Source: Ochotona curzoniae
Taxonomy: Eukaryota; Chordata; Mammalia; Lagomorpha; Ochotonidae
DNA: 64,000 nucleotides
Reading direction: 5' to 3'
Assembly (NCBI RefSeq): GCF_017591425.1
Contig: NW_024464918.1
Coordinates: 13,638,001-13,702,000 of the forward strand
Positions 45,410-55,940 of this stretch are shown in pieces (within the stretch, counting starts at the first letter, position 1; each line of letters starts with the position of its first letter). Below the pieces are notes generated by a model. The model made no database searches, was not told the origin of the DNA, and was given only the letters and a program-made list of their open reading frames with translations. The position numbers and the translations under genes were made by a program.

Positions 45410-46899
45410 AGCAGTACCTCTGAAAACACTGGTAGGCAGAGGCCTTTACTCAAAGAAGAGAGAAGAACATTGTTTTCATTTGGAAAGAGAAGCCTTTGAC
45501 ATAGGATTTGAAGTATTCTCAGTTGTGGCATGTTTTGGAGGTTGGTTCTGAAGGCGTTCTTTCTGTGATACGACGTAAGAGATGCCAGTATTGTCATTCT
45601 TTGAAAGTTAATCGCAAAGTATCATTGCAGAGCTGTTGGAGAATGTTTGCTTTCTGTTATAAACCTCTGAGCATTTAAAGAATCCAGTGTGGTGTGCAGA
45701 ACAACTTTAGAAATTATGATCTGATGGAATACCACAATTGTTCAGTAATGAAACAGGCGTGTGGGCATAATATTCTGCTGCAAATGTTATTAATTCCTGG
45801 ATCTTCACAGTTTGCTAGCCCAAGACTCAACTACAACGAGTTGAATTGATATGTTGTAGTAACATTTGATTGGACAGAATGCCAGGGAAATGGAGTGGTT
45901 GTGAATATTTTCTACCTTTGTGGGTAGAAAATTATATCACTGCTTTTTGTTTTTTTTAACCAAGAAATGGTGTGGCTATGGAGATGTGTAGGTGTAGGAG
46001 GCTGAATTAGAGGTGAACCAACTCTCAAGAATCCCTGAGTCGTTTACCTAAATTAAAGAATATTGAGCCTTTTGTGTCTAAATGGAAACTACCCACAATC
46101 TGCGCAAACCCCTTGCTTAAAGAGGTGGAAATGGAAACCACTTGATGAGCTATCTGTCTCAGTGTCCTCTAGATAGTTGAGGCATAAGCACCACAGACAA
46201 TGCTTATGCCTAATTCGTTGTCCTTTTCTTCTATTATAAATACCTGCATTGACTTCATGAGCTTTAAATAAGTGTCCCCCTACCCCCTCATTGTAGGTTC
46301 AATGCAGAAATAAATTTCAGTTAATTGGAGAAAGGTGAAGAGAATGTCATTGATTGTACTCTGCTGAAATCAGGTTTACTATAGTGACACTCTAGATTAT
46401 AGCAACAAGAATCTCGATGCTTCTAAAAACTTCTCAGGAGTATACAGACTCCAAAGTTGCACCCTAGCAGTTCCCATCAGATTTGCCTGGGGAAGCATTG
46501 TGTTTGGCCTGTGCTGTGCCATTGCCTTGTGGATAGATGTATGATTTTCCTGCCTTAGTCCACACTGTTTTTGGCAGCTTCGCTCCCTGGTATTATTGGC
46601 CTAGACAGTTTTGAAGGAGTCCTGAGTTTAATGTAATCTTTCTCTCCCTCTTCCCTCTCTCCCCTCTCTCTTTTTCTGTTGGGGGCTTACAGAAAGCTAA
46701 GCAAGAGCTGCTCACTTTATTTGCAGAACATTTGAGAAAGGGGTGCTACATGGAGGGGATGGGCTGGTTGGTAGTAATGTTGTTTACATACTTGGGAGCA
46801 TGCCGCCCCTCCAGATGCTGCCTGCTTCATCAGATCCCTTAAACCAAGTCCTGTGCTACCATGCACATTCATCCAAATCTGTCACAACTGGCAACCTTC
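45410..46899. other. Unassigned noncoding sequence
   Basis: Contains overlapping inverted repeats at 45827-45860 (see findings) and a C/T-rich tract at 46640-46680. No gene or repeat family is recognised. Confidence 0.5.
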
Positions 46900-47010
46900 A
46901 GCATTGGTATGGAAAGGTAGTTAATTAGTCTGTGCATTAGCACAGATGCATGGTGTAAGCAAATAAGATTACTGCTATGGTGCCACTAACCAATCAGGTT
47001 TGCACAGGAG
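46900..47010. promoter_or_regulatory. Candidate regulatory segment with 18 bp inverted repeat
   Basis: TCTGTGC-ATTA-GCACAGA at 46929-46946 has exact 7 bp arms around a homeodomain-core ATTA. It is preceded by 'agttaattagt' and followed by 'ccactaaccaatcagg' with a CCAAT box. It directly precedes a CSINE cluster. Inference only. Confidence 0.33.
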
Positions 47011-47094
47011 ATAACAAGTTCTTCCTGTTTTATTGGAAAAAAGACTTTCCAGGATTTAGGATTTTTATTTTTTTCTTCTTAAAAGTTTTTTTCT

Positions 47095-47432
47095 GGGCCT
47101 GATGCAATAGCGTAATGGTTAAGGTCCTTGCCTTACACATGCTGGGATGCCATATGCTTGCTGGTTCTAGTCCCGACTGCTTCATTTTCCATCCAACTCC
47201 CTGCTTGTGGCCTGGGAAAGCAGTCGAGGACGGCCCAAAGCCTTGGGACCCTGCACCCGCATGGGAGACCTGGAAGAGGCTCCTGGCTCCTGGCTTCTGG
47301 CTTTGGATTGGCTCAGTTCTGGCCATTGCGGCCGCTTGGGGAGTAAATCATCAGATAGAAGATCTTGCTCTCTGTCTCTCCCCTTCTCTGTATATCTGAC
47401 CTTGCAATAAAAATAAATAAATCTTTATTAAT
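47095..47432 (+). mobile_element. CSINE (pika-type), sense, with 13 bp perfect TSD
   Basis: Complete copy: head 'gggcctgatgcaatagcgta', 'tggttctagtcccgactgct', core 'aaagccttgggaccctgcac', 'ggctcctggcttctggcttt', 'cttggggagtaaatcatcag', 'cctctgtatatctgacc'-like end and the A-rich tail 'aataaaaataaataaatctt'. The exact duplication AAAGTTTTTTTCT lies at 47082-47094 and 47433-47445. Fresh target duplications and low divergence mark a recent insertion. The open frames over it on both strands are SINE translations. Confidence 0.95.
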
Positions 47433-47582
47433 AAAGTTTTTTTCTTCCCTTTCTCCCACTCCAAAATATAGATAAATAGTTATCTTTTAAATTGGAATAA
47501 CTTTCATACGCGGGAGTCTTACTGCAGAAAAGAGGTAAAACAGGCTATGTAGGCCTTATTTCTAAAACGGTTATTAGTTTTA

Positions 47583-47906
47583 GGCCCTGGCCCAATGGCT
47601 TAGAGGCTAAATCCTTGCCTTGCATCTGCCCGGATCCCATATGAATGTCAGTTTGGGTCCTGGTTGTCCCACATCCCGTCCAGCTCCCTGCTTGTGGACT
47701 AGGAAAGCAGTAGGGGATGACCCAAAGCCTTGGGATCCTGCACCATTGTGGGTGGCCTGAAAGAAGCTTCTAGCTCCTGGCTTCTGGCTTCAGATCAGCT
47801 CAATTCTGACCATTGTGGCCATTTGGAGAGTGTATCAGCAGACAGAAGATTTTTCTCTCTTTCTCTCTGTGTATCTGATTTTCTGATAAACGAATCAATT
47901 TAAAAA
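47583..47906 (+). mobile_element. CSINE, sense
   Basis: Complete in order: 'ggccctggcccaatggctta', 'gaggctaaatccttgccttg', 'ccagctccctgcttgtgg', 'cccaaagccttgggatcctg', 'ctagctcctggcttctggct', 'gtggccatttggagagtgta', 'tttctctctgtgtatctgat' and an A-rich end. More substitutions than its neighbour at 47095; no clear target duplication. Confidence 0.92.
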
Positions 47907-48044
47907 ACCCGAACCAAAGAAACAGCTTAAAAGAGTAACTTTTATGTTTGGTAGAAAATTTTAAAGACTATAGACAAGAAAGCAAAAATTATCTTTTGTT
48001 CAAATACAGAGGCATCTCTTTTAACATTTTCTGAGTTGGTTTTT

Positions 48045-48364
48045 TTTTTTTTCCCTGATTGGTAAAGAACTACTGTTTTAAGTTTCCCATCTATTGTCTA
48101 CCCCTCTGTTCAGAACCTTCCTTACCAATTAAAAAGGCATTCTATGGCTTATTAAAAGGAGTGGTTGCAGTATTGTGTCTTTCAGACTGGAGCGCCAGGA
48201 ACAATGTAGATGTCATTTCTTCTGTTTTGAATATTGACTCCAACTTGATATATAGGCACACGGCTTTTTACTGTGTTGCATTGATTCTCTTGATGCAGGA
48301 TTCAAATCACTGTTGCTTTAGAGTATATGATTTCATAATGATTATTACTTTTTCCTGTGTATGA
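48045..48364. other. Unassigned noncoding sequence between SINEs
   Basis: A 101-codon open frame (48059-48364, +) follows a T12-13 run. It has no recognisable domain, conserved-looking motif or splice context, and I do not annotate it as coding. Confidence 0.5.
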
Positions 48365-48585
48365 ATCATGGAGCAATTCCTAGGTTAAAATAATTCCTTG
48401 AGTATATTATGCAAAATTATTTTAAAGCCTGGGATAGTGGCATTTGTATCATGTCTTGTCTTCCTACCTGGAAAAAAAATATATATATATATGTAAAATC
48501 TTCATTTATTTAAATCTTTAACATCCTTAAGTAGAATTTTTCTTTATATTTTTGGTTGACATTTTTGCTGTTAGGAAAGTATTTT

Positions 48586-48623
48586 TTTATAAGATTTATT
48601 TTTATTGCAAAGTCATGTGTGTG

Positions 48624-48674
<51 letters not shown>

Positions 48675-48969
48675 GGAGGGAGAGAGGAGGAGAGACAGAG
48701 AGGAAGATCTTCCATCTAATGATTCACACCCCAAGTGACTGCAATGGCCAGAGCTGAGCAAATCCGAAGCCAGGAGCCAGGAGGTTCTTCTGGGTCTCCC
48801 ACACAGGTGCAAGATCCCAAGGCTTTGGGCCATCCTCAACTGCTTTCCCAGGCCACAAGCAGGGAGCTGGATGGGAAGCGGGGCCACTGGGATTAGAACT
48901 GGCACCCATATGGGATCCTAGTGTGTACAAGGAGAGGACTTTAGCCACTAGGCCAGCGTTCCAGGCCCC
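48586..48969 (-). mobile_element. CSINE (pika-type), antisense, with 13 bp perfect TSD and expanded tail repeat
   Basis: Antisense tail 'ataagatttatttttattgc', 'aaagtcatgtgtgtgtatat', a TA/GA compound microsatellite (48616-48702), 'agatcttccatctaatgatt', 'caccccaagtgactgcaatg', core 'tgcaagatcccaaggctttg', 'ccaggccacaagcaggga' and head end 'ccactaggccagcgttccag'. The exact duplication AGGAAAGTATTTT lies at 48573-48585 and 48970-48982. Recent insertion. Confidence 0.95.
48616..48702 (+). repeat. Compound (GT)(TA)(GA)n microsatellite inside a CSINE tail
   Basis: GTGTGT, then TATATATATATA, then a long GA tract with interruptions. It has expanded within the purine-rich 3' part of the antisense CSINE. 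Confidence 0.92.
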
Positions 48970-48982
48970 AGGAAAGTATTTT

Positions 48983-49659
48983 CTAAAATATTTCAAAATG
49001 GTTATTACTGTTGTTTATTGCCTCTGTGTTCATTGCACTTTAAGACAGTGATATTCTAAGTCTCAGAAAAATTAAACATTTACTGAACTTGTTTAAATAA
49101 TTCCTTCTCTGCTTTAGGATTTTGAATTGCCTTCATAAGCTAGCTGCACAGAGATTCTGGTCATTTAAATTGTGTAGATAACCAATGCAAAATGACTTGG
49201 AATATCCTGAGTGATAATGCGTAAATCACATGGGCAGTCACGTGTTGTTGACGCCTCCAGCCTTTGAATTTCCTCTTCTTAGTGTTTCTGCCTAGGAATT
49301 GTTAGATTTGAATAGGGAGGTTTTAAAACAGTATTTCTGGTTTTATTAGAATCTGTTGCCTGAATCTGAATGTATTCCAGGGAATACAGGCCTTAACCAA
49401 CACCCCTCTCTCCCATCCCCCAGGAGGTGGGGGGAGGAAAATGTTGAGAGTAACAGTCTTGTAAGTCACGGAATAGTGTTACTGTATGAAAACATGCTGC
49501 CTCTGCCTTGGTGCTAATCAGGAAGCCATCAGACAGTCTTCCCTGACTGAGCAAGGGCAGGGCGGGGAGGAAGTCAGCTGTCATGATGTTTTTGAAGAAG
49601 AAAAAACCGAGAGGTGAGGTGAACCCTGTGATAGGAACTTCACTCTGGCTGCTTCCTGA
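48983..49659. other. Unassigned noncoding sequence
   Basis: No repeat or gene recognised. 'tccagggaatac' near 49377-49388 and a C/G-rich patch at 49405-49438 are the only notable words. Confidence 0.5.
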
Positions 49660-49770
49660 ATTTAAAGGTGTGGTACTCCAATCAGCGCCACAAATTGGAG
49701 GCATCTGATTTGCATGGATTAACAGGAGTGGGTCACAACCTTGTGACGGGTCAATGGCACCACTGGGGAT
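49660..49770. promoter_or_regulatory. Candidate regulatory element: POU octamer, OTX-type site, palindromic GTCACAA/TTGTGAC
   Basis: ATTTGCAT (49708-49715) is a perfect POU octamer. It is followed at once by GGATTA (49716-49721, complement of TAATCC, OTX/PITX class). GTCACAA-cc-TTGTGAC (49732-49747) has exact 7 bp arms, and GGGTCA nuclear-receptor half-sites stand at 49730-49735 and 49748-49753. It lies within the 163-codon minus-strand open frame 49393-49884, which I do not consider coding. Regulatory role inferred. Confidence 0.42.
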
Positions 49771-50829
49771 TGGAAGAAAACTTTGATTCTTCCTCTTTAG
49801 CCCCTCTGCCATGAAGCAGTCATGCTGTTCTATTGTAAGACAGGATCCCTCACTTAGAAAGCCAAGCTTGTCATTTAAATCCACCCAAGTTAGGACACCA
49901 CGGAGCTCTGTCAGATGTCAGTCTCAATACGGCAGAGAATGTTTTTCAACATTTTTCTAACCTTTTTGGTGGGAAACACAGAGGCCTGGATCAAGGGGGA
50001 GGGGCTGCTGACTGGGTCTGGAGGATTTTTACAAAGGCAGGGTTGGAATTTTTCATTTCAGGCAGGTTTTCTTTATGTTTTCTTATTACTTTTTTTCCTT
50101 TACCCCTTTAAGTCTCCTGTTAAAGATATTTGCACAAAAGGGGCGTGAGAAAAGAGGTTGAGATTACTTGTAAAAAATCACTTCATTTTAGTGTCTCCTG
50201 GAAGGTGTGTAAACCTGGGAGTGAGGTTGGTGTTTTTCTGCATCCCTGGTATAATGGCTGTGTGCCAGTGATGGCCTTTAAAAAACAGTTTTTGACTCAA
50301 GGTAACTGTGAAATGTCTAGCAGAAGAACCATTCATGGCAGAATATGGACAAAGAGAAATGGAGAATTTTTTGTTGTTGTTTTTCTTCTTTAGCCTCTAG
50401 TGCCCAAATTCAGTAAAAGTAGGAAGCCCATGTTATCAAACCATGGCTTTTGTGACATGCGCTGGATCATGCCACTTTGAAGTGGTACTTGCAGAGTCTG
50501 GACCATTTTCTCTTAAATGATGTTTAACAAATGTTTGGAATATAGTGTGTTCTTGGAGTTTTGATGTACTCACTAGGCACTTTTCATTTTCGCTATCGTT
50601 CAACAGTGACTTATCCATCATATGCTATGGGCTCTGACTACGTCCCGGTAACTCAGCTTATCTCCTTGGACTTCCTGCTTAGGTCTGTCTTACCAGTTTT
50701 CTTTTATGACCTGAGCTGATCTTTGTCATCTGAATTCTAATATTGCTTGTATCCACCGCAGTGCTGGGCATCCCAATATGGTACAGAGAGCCTTGGCAAA
50801 TATTTCTTACGATTTGGTTGCCTGTGTCA
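49771..50829. other. Unassigned noncoding sequence
   Basis: CCACTTTGAAGTGG (near 50471-50484), a small 14 bp symmetric word, is the only structure of note. Open frames at 49915-50148 and 50130-50393 lack recognisable domains. Confidence 0.5.
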
Positions 50830-50960
50830 TGTTTGGAGTTGAGAAGCCCTAAATTTCTCATCTGTAATATGGAGATGGGGTCTATTCCATAGAAGTATTT
50901 GTGAGAAAAAGCCCTCATGATGTGTGTAAAGCACCCAGTAATGATCTTAGCACAGGGTAC
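50830..50960 (-). mobile_element. MIR fragment, antisense
   Basis: 'aaatttctcatctgtaatat', 'ggagatggggtctattccat' and 'gtgtaaagcacccagtaatg' are the antisense MIR landmarks. Confidence 0.65.
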
Positions 50961-52094
50961 ACATACAGCCTTTAGTGGTTCTAATTTTTTTCTGTTAGTG
51001 GAAGTGGAACTGTCAGATGTAACAGTAGTAGTAGTGTGTGCTTAACATCTGGAACCTTCTGTTGTGGTTAATCTCATCGATGGTATCTTGAACCTGTTTC
51101 TTTTAGTAAGCATTGTCTCTTTTAAAGAATCGATTGTTGTTGATGGTTGAAGACTGCTTGGAACACCCAAGGTCATGATTTGAAACAAATTCACAAGAGT
51201 TCTAGAAGGCACTTACATGTGTTGGAAAGTTACGGTGAGTCTTGCAGTTAGGCTTCCAGTTAAAATTTCAGTTTGGGAAAACCCTTGACCTGTTTTGTGA
51301 TTTCTCTTTCCTTTGACAACATGAGTGTCCTTTCATAGGATAATGTGCTCATTCTATTTCTGGTGAAAAAAAATTTGAGACCCATTAAATTGCATTTCAT
51401 TGAAAGAAATTACAGCGTAGGATTGACTCTGGCAGGCCTGAGACATATCACTGTTTTTTTTCTGTGTGGTCCTAGGAGTGTAGGGTTGTGAATCCAAGTG
51501 GGTTGCTAGAGTCAATTTGGCTTACAGCCTTAATTTTGACATATTGTGGCTTTAACTTGGGCTTCACAAACACACACAAACACAAATACACAGGCACACG
51601 TGCACTCGTGTACATATTTGTGTGTCAACAGAATGACTTAACTGGCACATTCAAGTAGGAACATGTAACACATATGAGTAAAAAATGTAATGTATATGTG
51701 GCATGAATGAGTGAATGTAGCTATTCTTGCTTCAGTAATGCCACTGCTGAGTATGGTTTTACAGATTTTGTTCCTTCCAGTTTGTGATATGTTGCAACGC
51801 TTTGTTATGGCTCTCCGTAATGGTAGTGCACTGCCACGTGCTGGGTTAATCTGAGTTTTGGAAACAGCCAACAGGGTAGCATAAGAGATCAGTCTATTAA
51901 AGCCATTTTGGATCAGACATGCTGATCGAGGAATGATAGTGAATTGATCTCAACCTTCTGCCTACATTCAGGGTAGAACCACAATGCTTTTCTACAGTGC
52001 CAGATTGGGAGAAATAGAATTCATTTTGACATGGTTGATAATCAGTAATGCCTCAGGTCTCACTCTGGCTTCTGTGCTCTGGAGAGATCATTGA
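50961..52094. other. Unassigned noncoding sequence
   Basis: An imperfect CA-rich patch lies at 51567-51602. Nothing else is identifiable. Confidence 0.5.
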
Positions 52095-52220
52095 GCTTAT
52101 AATTCTTGATGATTCCCTGAGTTTGAATTCTGTTTCTGACACTTACTAGCTGCAAGGCTTGAGGTTTGTTATATAAGTCATCTCTTTGACTGTTGTTTCT
52201 CTGTAATTTTTAATTTTCCA
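52095..52220 (-). mobile_element. MIR, antisense
   Basis: 'gagtttgaattctgtttctg', 'acacttactagctgcaaggc', 'aagtcatctctttgactgtt' and 'gtttctctgtaatttt' are collinear with antisense MIR. Confidence 0.75.
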
Positions 52221-52839
52221 TGGAGATTCCAGGGGTGGGAGGAGGGGAAGAATAGTATTCTTAATATACCTTACATTAAGTTTCAGGATATTTTCTCCTT
52301 TTCGCATTATTTTAGTTTCTTTTTCCCATATACTCAGGGTTCTAACATTGCTTGACTTCTGAGTCATAGAGAAAAATGATCTGAGAAAGGAATTCACATG
52401 AAATGCTACTGCTTTAATGTTTTACTGTTTCTAGACTTCCCATGAGTATTTCCACTTCTATAAAATGATATCCAGAAAGACAGTGCCTCAGCAAGAGGGA
52501 TATGTTTCTAATTTTAGAAATTCAGGCACATGAGTTTGGCACTTAAGGTCAAGGAGGCTGCAAGACCATACCATCTGCTACAGTGCTAGCAGACTCCACT
52601 GGATTGTTAGGAAAGATAAGGTTTCTGGAAGCTGTCCCCCACGTCTCCTCACCACTCTCTCTAGAGAGTAGCCAACACCAATACCAGTAACCAATACTAA
52701 ATATAATTCTGTTGCTTCCAAGGCATTAAGTAGGTGTGCCCTTAAGAACAATTCATTGACATTGCATGGCATATTTGCTCTCATGGCATGACTTTTGAAA
52801 ACAAATTAATTATAAACTGGGTGCAGTTTAATTCAGTTT
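52221..52839. other. Unassigned noncoding sequence
   Basis: No assignable feature. CTCTCTAGAGAG near 52659-52670 is a simple 12 bp palindrome. Confidence 0.5.
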
Positions 52840-53010
52840 GTCTGGACTGTGAGTTTGCAAGGCTTAGAGTACGTTTGGCACTGCTTCTGGCGCATTGGGG
52901 TTTCAATGTCTTTGACAAGCCGCTGCTCCGTTGGCCTGGGTAAAGGGCCTATTACCTGCCATTATTTAGTGCCAGACTGACGCTTGGGTTTCAGTTTGCA
53001 ACTCCCACCC
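52840..53010. promoter_or_regulatory. Candidate regulatory element with NFI-like sites
   Basis: 'tttggcactgcttctggcgc' and 'agtgccagactgacgcttgg' both carry TTGGC/GCCA-type NFI half-sites. Between them are 'gtctttgacaagccgctgct', 'tattacctgccattatt' and retained CpGs. No repeat match. Texture-based inference. Confidence 0.33.
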
Positions 53011-54329
53011 CACCTCTTTGACTAGCACCTTCATCTAAATATTTGCCCAGAAGCTGAAACGGAAAGCTGCATGCAGAATACCCTGAGAAAATGATGGTTT
53101 ATCGCATAGAAAAATTTTAACTATTTGCATCCGCACAATAACACACAGGCACATAAGACTTTCAGTTCCCCAAACCCAAAGAAGTGGTTTAACAACCCTG
53201 TGTGAAGTTTGACATCCTGCTATACACATAAACATAAAAGATAGGTTGGGAAAAATACGAAGTTCCCCATTTGTGTGGAGAATAGTGATGAACTTTTCTC
53301 TAAATGGAAGGCCTCTACTCCAATCCCTCTCTCTGAGTCCTGCTTTTAACTTACTTAGGAAGCTCAACTACAGGTTAAAAATCGAGTAAGGGCACAGGCT
53401 ACATTCTGCTTTTTAACACCCTGCCACTGACTCATCTATTTTTCCGTTTTCTTGAAAAGTTCCCACCCTTTATAAAACTCAGTTTGGTATGCCTGTAGTA
53501 TGAGGCATGGCAGCTGATTAATTCAGGAAAAAGGTGGCCACTGATAGCATCTTACCTTTTCAAACTGACCAGACCCTTCCCTGCCTCCTTCTCCCAATCT
53601 TCGTCACCCCTTTTGTCTGTTCTTTTCCTCATAAAGAAAGTGCAGGATTGTCAGTTGTCTGAGTTCAGGACAGCATGGGATTGCACTGATCCTACTTGGA
53701 TTTGAATCTCTGGCTCTCAAGGCATTGGCTTCTGAGGAGTCCAAGTTCTCTAGTCTGGACAGGTTAGAGCTCAGTTGCTTTGCCTCTGCTGCCTCTTCCT
53801 TGGCAGAATGATGATCTCTGGCATTTATTTATCTATGAGACTTGAAAAATCATGGCCTGTCATAATGGTAAATAAAATGTGTTGGAGTTACTATGAAGAA
53901 GAAAGGAGCAATTACAACTGCTTAAAACAGTCTTAAAATATACTTAAGCAGAGGTTTGCCACGTAAACACACAATTAAAGCAGGAATTTGTGATGGATGC
54001 AAGGGTTTGACGGTCCCAGACATACTGTTTACTGGTATAGTTAGCAGATGGATAAGTCAACTGATCCCAGATGTGCAGCTTATAAATATAAACTCACGTC
54101 TTACCAGTGATGTATGTCTGTAAGTAGCGACAAATTACTTTCCATTTAACTCTTGACTATTTGCTAGGGGAGCATTGTAATATTCACTTGCTTAAAAAGG
54201 AAAAGAAGGATTTTTAATGGATTTCCTCTTTCAAAACTGATAACTAAAATATCTAGAAAAGGTTACTTTTGTGCAGGAGTTGTTTTAAAGCACAGGTACG
54301 AATAGGTTTACTTTTTTTTTTTTAAGTTC
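53011..54329. other. Unassigned noncoding sequence
   Basis: The 110-codon minus-strand open frame 53035-53367 has no recognisable domain. A very diverged antisense MIR-like piece may lie at 53675-53715. Confidence 0.45.
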
Positions 54330-54720
54330 AGACATCTAAGCCATATATCCCTAGCCACAATTTTCAGATATTTGCAGCTAATTAATTCTTAGGAAATCTA
54401 ATCTTAATTGAATTAATTTTCTCTTTTAGGGCACATGCATCAACTTTTAGGTAAGAAAAAATGAAAACAGCTTTTGGTGCACATAATTCTTGCAACTAAT
54501 GAAAAGTAATATTGCTGTTCCTTTCAAATAATGCAATAACAAAACATCGAATGAGAGCATTGCATTGTATTGTTATAGTTACTGTTTAAATAATTTAGCT
54601 GCAAAAATCTGAAAACTGCTTTAGCTGTAATTAATTATTCATTAATGACATGCTAATTGCACAATACCTTTGAATATTTAACAAAATGCAAAAGCCAAGC
54701 TCTGAAGTTATGTTTTTAGT
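54330..54720. promoter_or_regulatory. Candidate conserved element dense in homeodomain and POU sites
   Basis: About 390 bp of very AT-rich, repeat-free, non-simple sequence. TAATTAATT at 54379-54387, TAATTAATTA at 54628-54637, ATTAATGA near 54641-54648, the octamer-like ATGCTAAT at 54650-54657, 'aaataatgcaataac' near 54526-54540 and the TCF-like CTTTGAA at 54668-54674. An A/T-rich region would carry some of these by chance, but the density and lack of low-complexity structure look like an ultraconserved-type enhancer. Not proven. Confidence 0.45.
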
Positions 54721-55079
54721 GCAAGGGGAGGAAAAAAACCCTTTAGTCCATCACTGCATCAGTTTGACCAAAAAAAAGTCCTTTTCAGAAGTGGGGTGAA
54801 GTAGTAGTAGTGGCCTACTTTCCATTCACCATCTCAGTCACTCTTTGTGCAGTGGGATATAATGTCCTTATCTGGACTTAACAATTGACAGGGTGGTAAA
54901 TCCCTTGACTTTTGTCCAAATGATTTCTCTACAAAAATGGGTTAATTATCATCTATCCCTAGCTTTTTGACTAACAAAAGGCCCTGAATCTCTTTTTTCC
55001 TTTCTTTCTTATTTACTGTAAGGAGGCCTTTGAAATGTGATAGTTTAATCGGCAACACCTTCAACAGGGGGGAATACTG

Positions 55080-55290
55080 AGAAGCCAGCAGGGCCCTGCC
55101 TGAGCTCAGGTTGCTGTGTGAACATTATCATGGTTAGGAGATATGACCTTTATTATGCCAAAGCCATCCTGGACTTTCACGATGAAAAACTCCTGAGTGC
55201 TCAGTAGTCGACTCCATTTGTTTCTGCTAATAAAAGCTGGTGGGTTTTTTTTAACAGTGTCTTTTAGTTGAGCGGGATGGCTAAAGGGCA
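55080..55290. promoter_or_regulatory. Candidate conserved noncoding element
   Basis: Repeat-free sequence with 'catggttaggagatatgacc', 'ctttattatgccaaagccat', 'cgactccatttgtttctgct' and 'aataaaagctgg'. Scattered CpGs are retained (cacgatg, gtcgact, gagcggg). Motif support is modest. Confidence 0.3.
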
Positions 55291-55599
55291 ACAGGGAGTG
55301 TTGAACTGGCTTAGTTGTGTTTCATTAATTCTCTGCAAGACCTGGAGTTTGCATCTTTCTGCACCTTGTCTCTATTTCCAAACTTCAAAGCTTCTCTTTG
55401 TCTCTCACCTGTAAGTCAGGGATAGTGTTGGAAGTGGATAAGCAGAGAATAGGGAACTGGCTCTTTTCTTTTTGTCATTATCACCATCTCAGTCTAAATC
55501 AGAGAATCACCAGCCCCTAACTTAGTACAAGGCAGTGAGCTGTGTGGCAGCTTGTCCTTGTGGTAGAGAATATATTTCATGCACTAAGGCCTACTTACT

Positions 55600-55940
55600 C
55601 AGTCATATTTTGCATTTGACTCCCATTACTATTAATGGCATTTATGATCGCACATTGGCGGGAAGAAGACCCCAGTGAATCTGTGCATTATCAAAGAGAT
55701 GGGAGAATTAGCATACTCCGTGTCTGGGGCCTGATGGATTTTTACTGTGCCATGGAAATGCTTAGCAATTAAATGAGAAATCATCATTGTGAATGTGCAC
55801 CTGCCAGCAAGAGAACAGAGAAGAAGGAGCATTCACCAAATTATGCCAAATTCCCTCTTTGCCTTTGTATTATCTTATTTGGGAAATCTTACTGTTATAT
55901 CTAATTGTAGCCATTGTTCAACGTGGCAATACAGAACAGA
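55600..55940. promoter_or_regulatory. Candidate conserved noncoding element (HOX/TCF-like motifs)
   Basis: 'attaatggc' and TTTATGAT (55641-55648) are homeodomain-like; ATCAAAG (55690-55696) is the TCF/LEF core; 'gcaattaaatgagaaatcat' follows. Retained CpGs (gatcgcac, ggcggg). No repeat is recognised. With 54330-54720 and 55080-55290 it makes three candidate blocks in 1.6 kb. Confidence 0.4.

Noticed and set aside
47030..47410. Several overlapping open frames on both strands
   Set aside because: All are translations of the CSINE at 47095-47432.
48510..48905. 131-codon open frame on the minus strand
   Set aside because: It is the CSINE at 48586-48969 read through, including the GA tract as Leu-Ser repeats.
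49393..49884. 163-codon open frame on the minus strand, the longest in the window
   Set aside because: With this composition, one open frame of that size in 64 kb on six frames is within chance (roughly 0.3 expected by my rough estimate). There is no recognisable domain, the translation starts from an arbitrary Met and it runs over a motif-rich noncoding-type segment.
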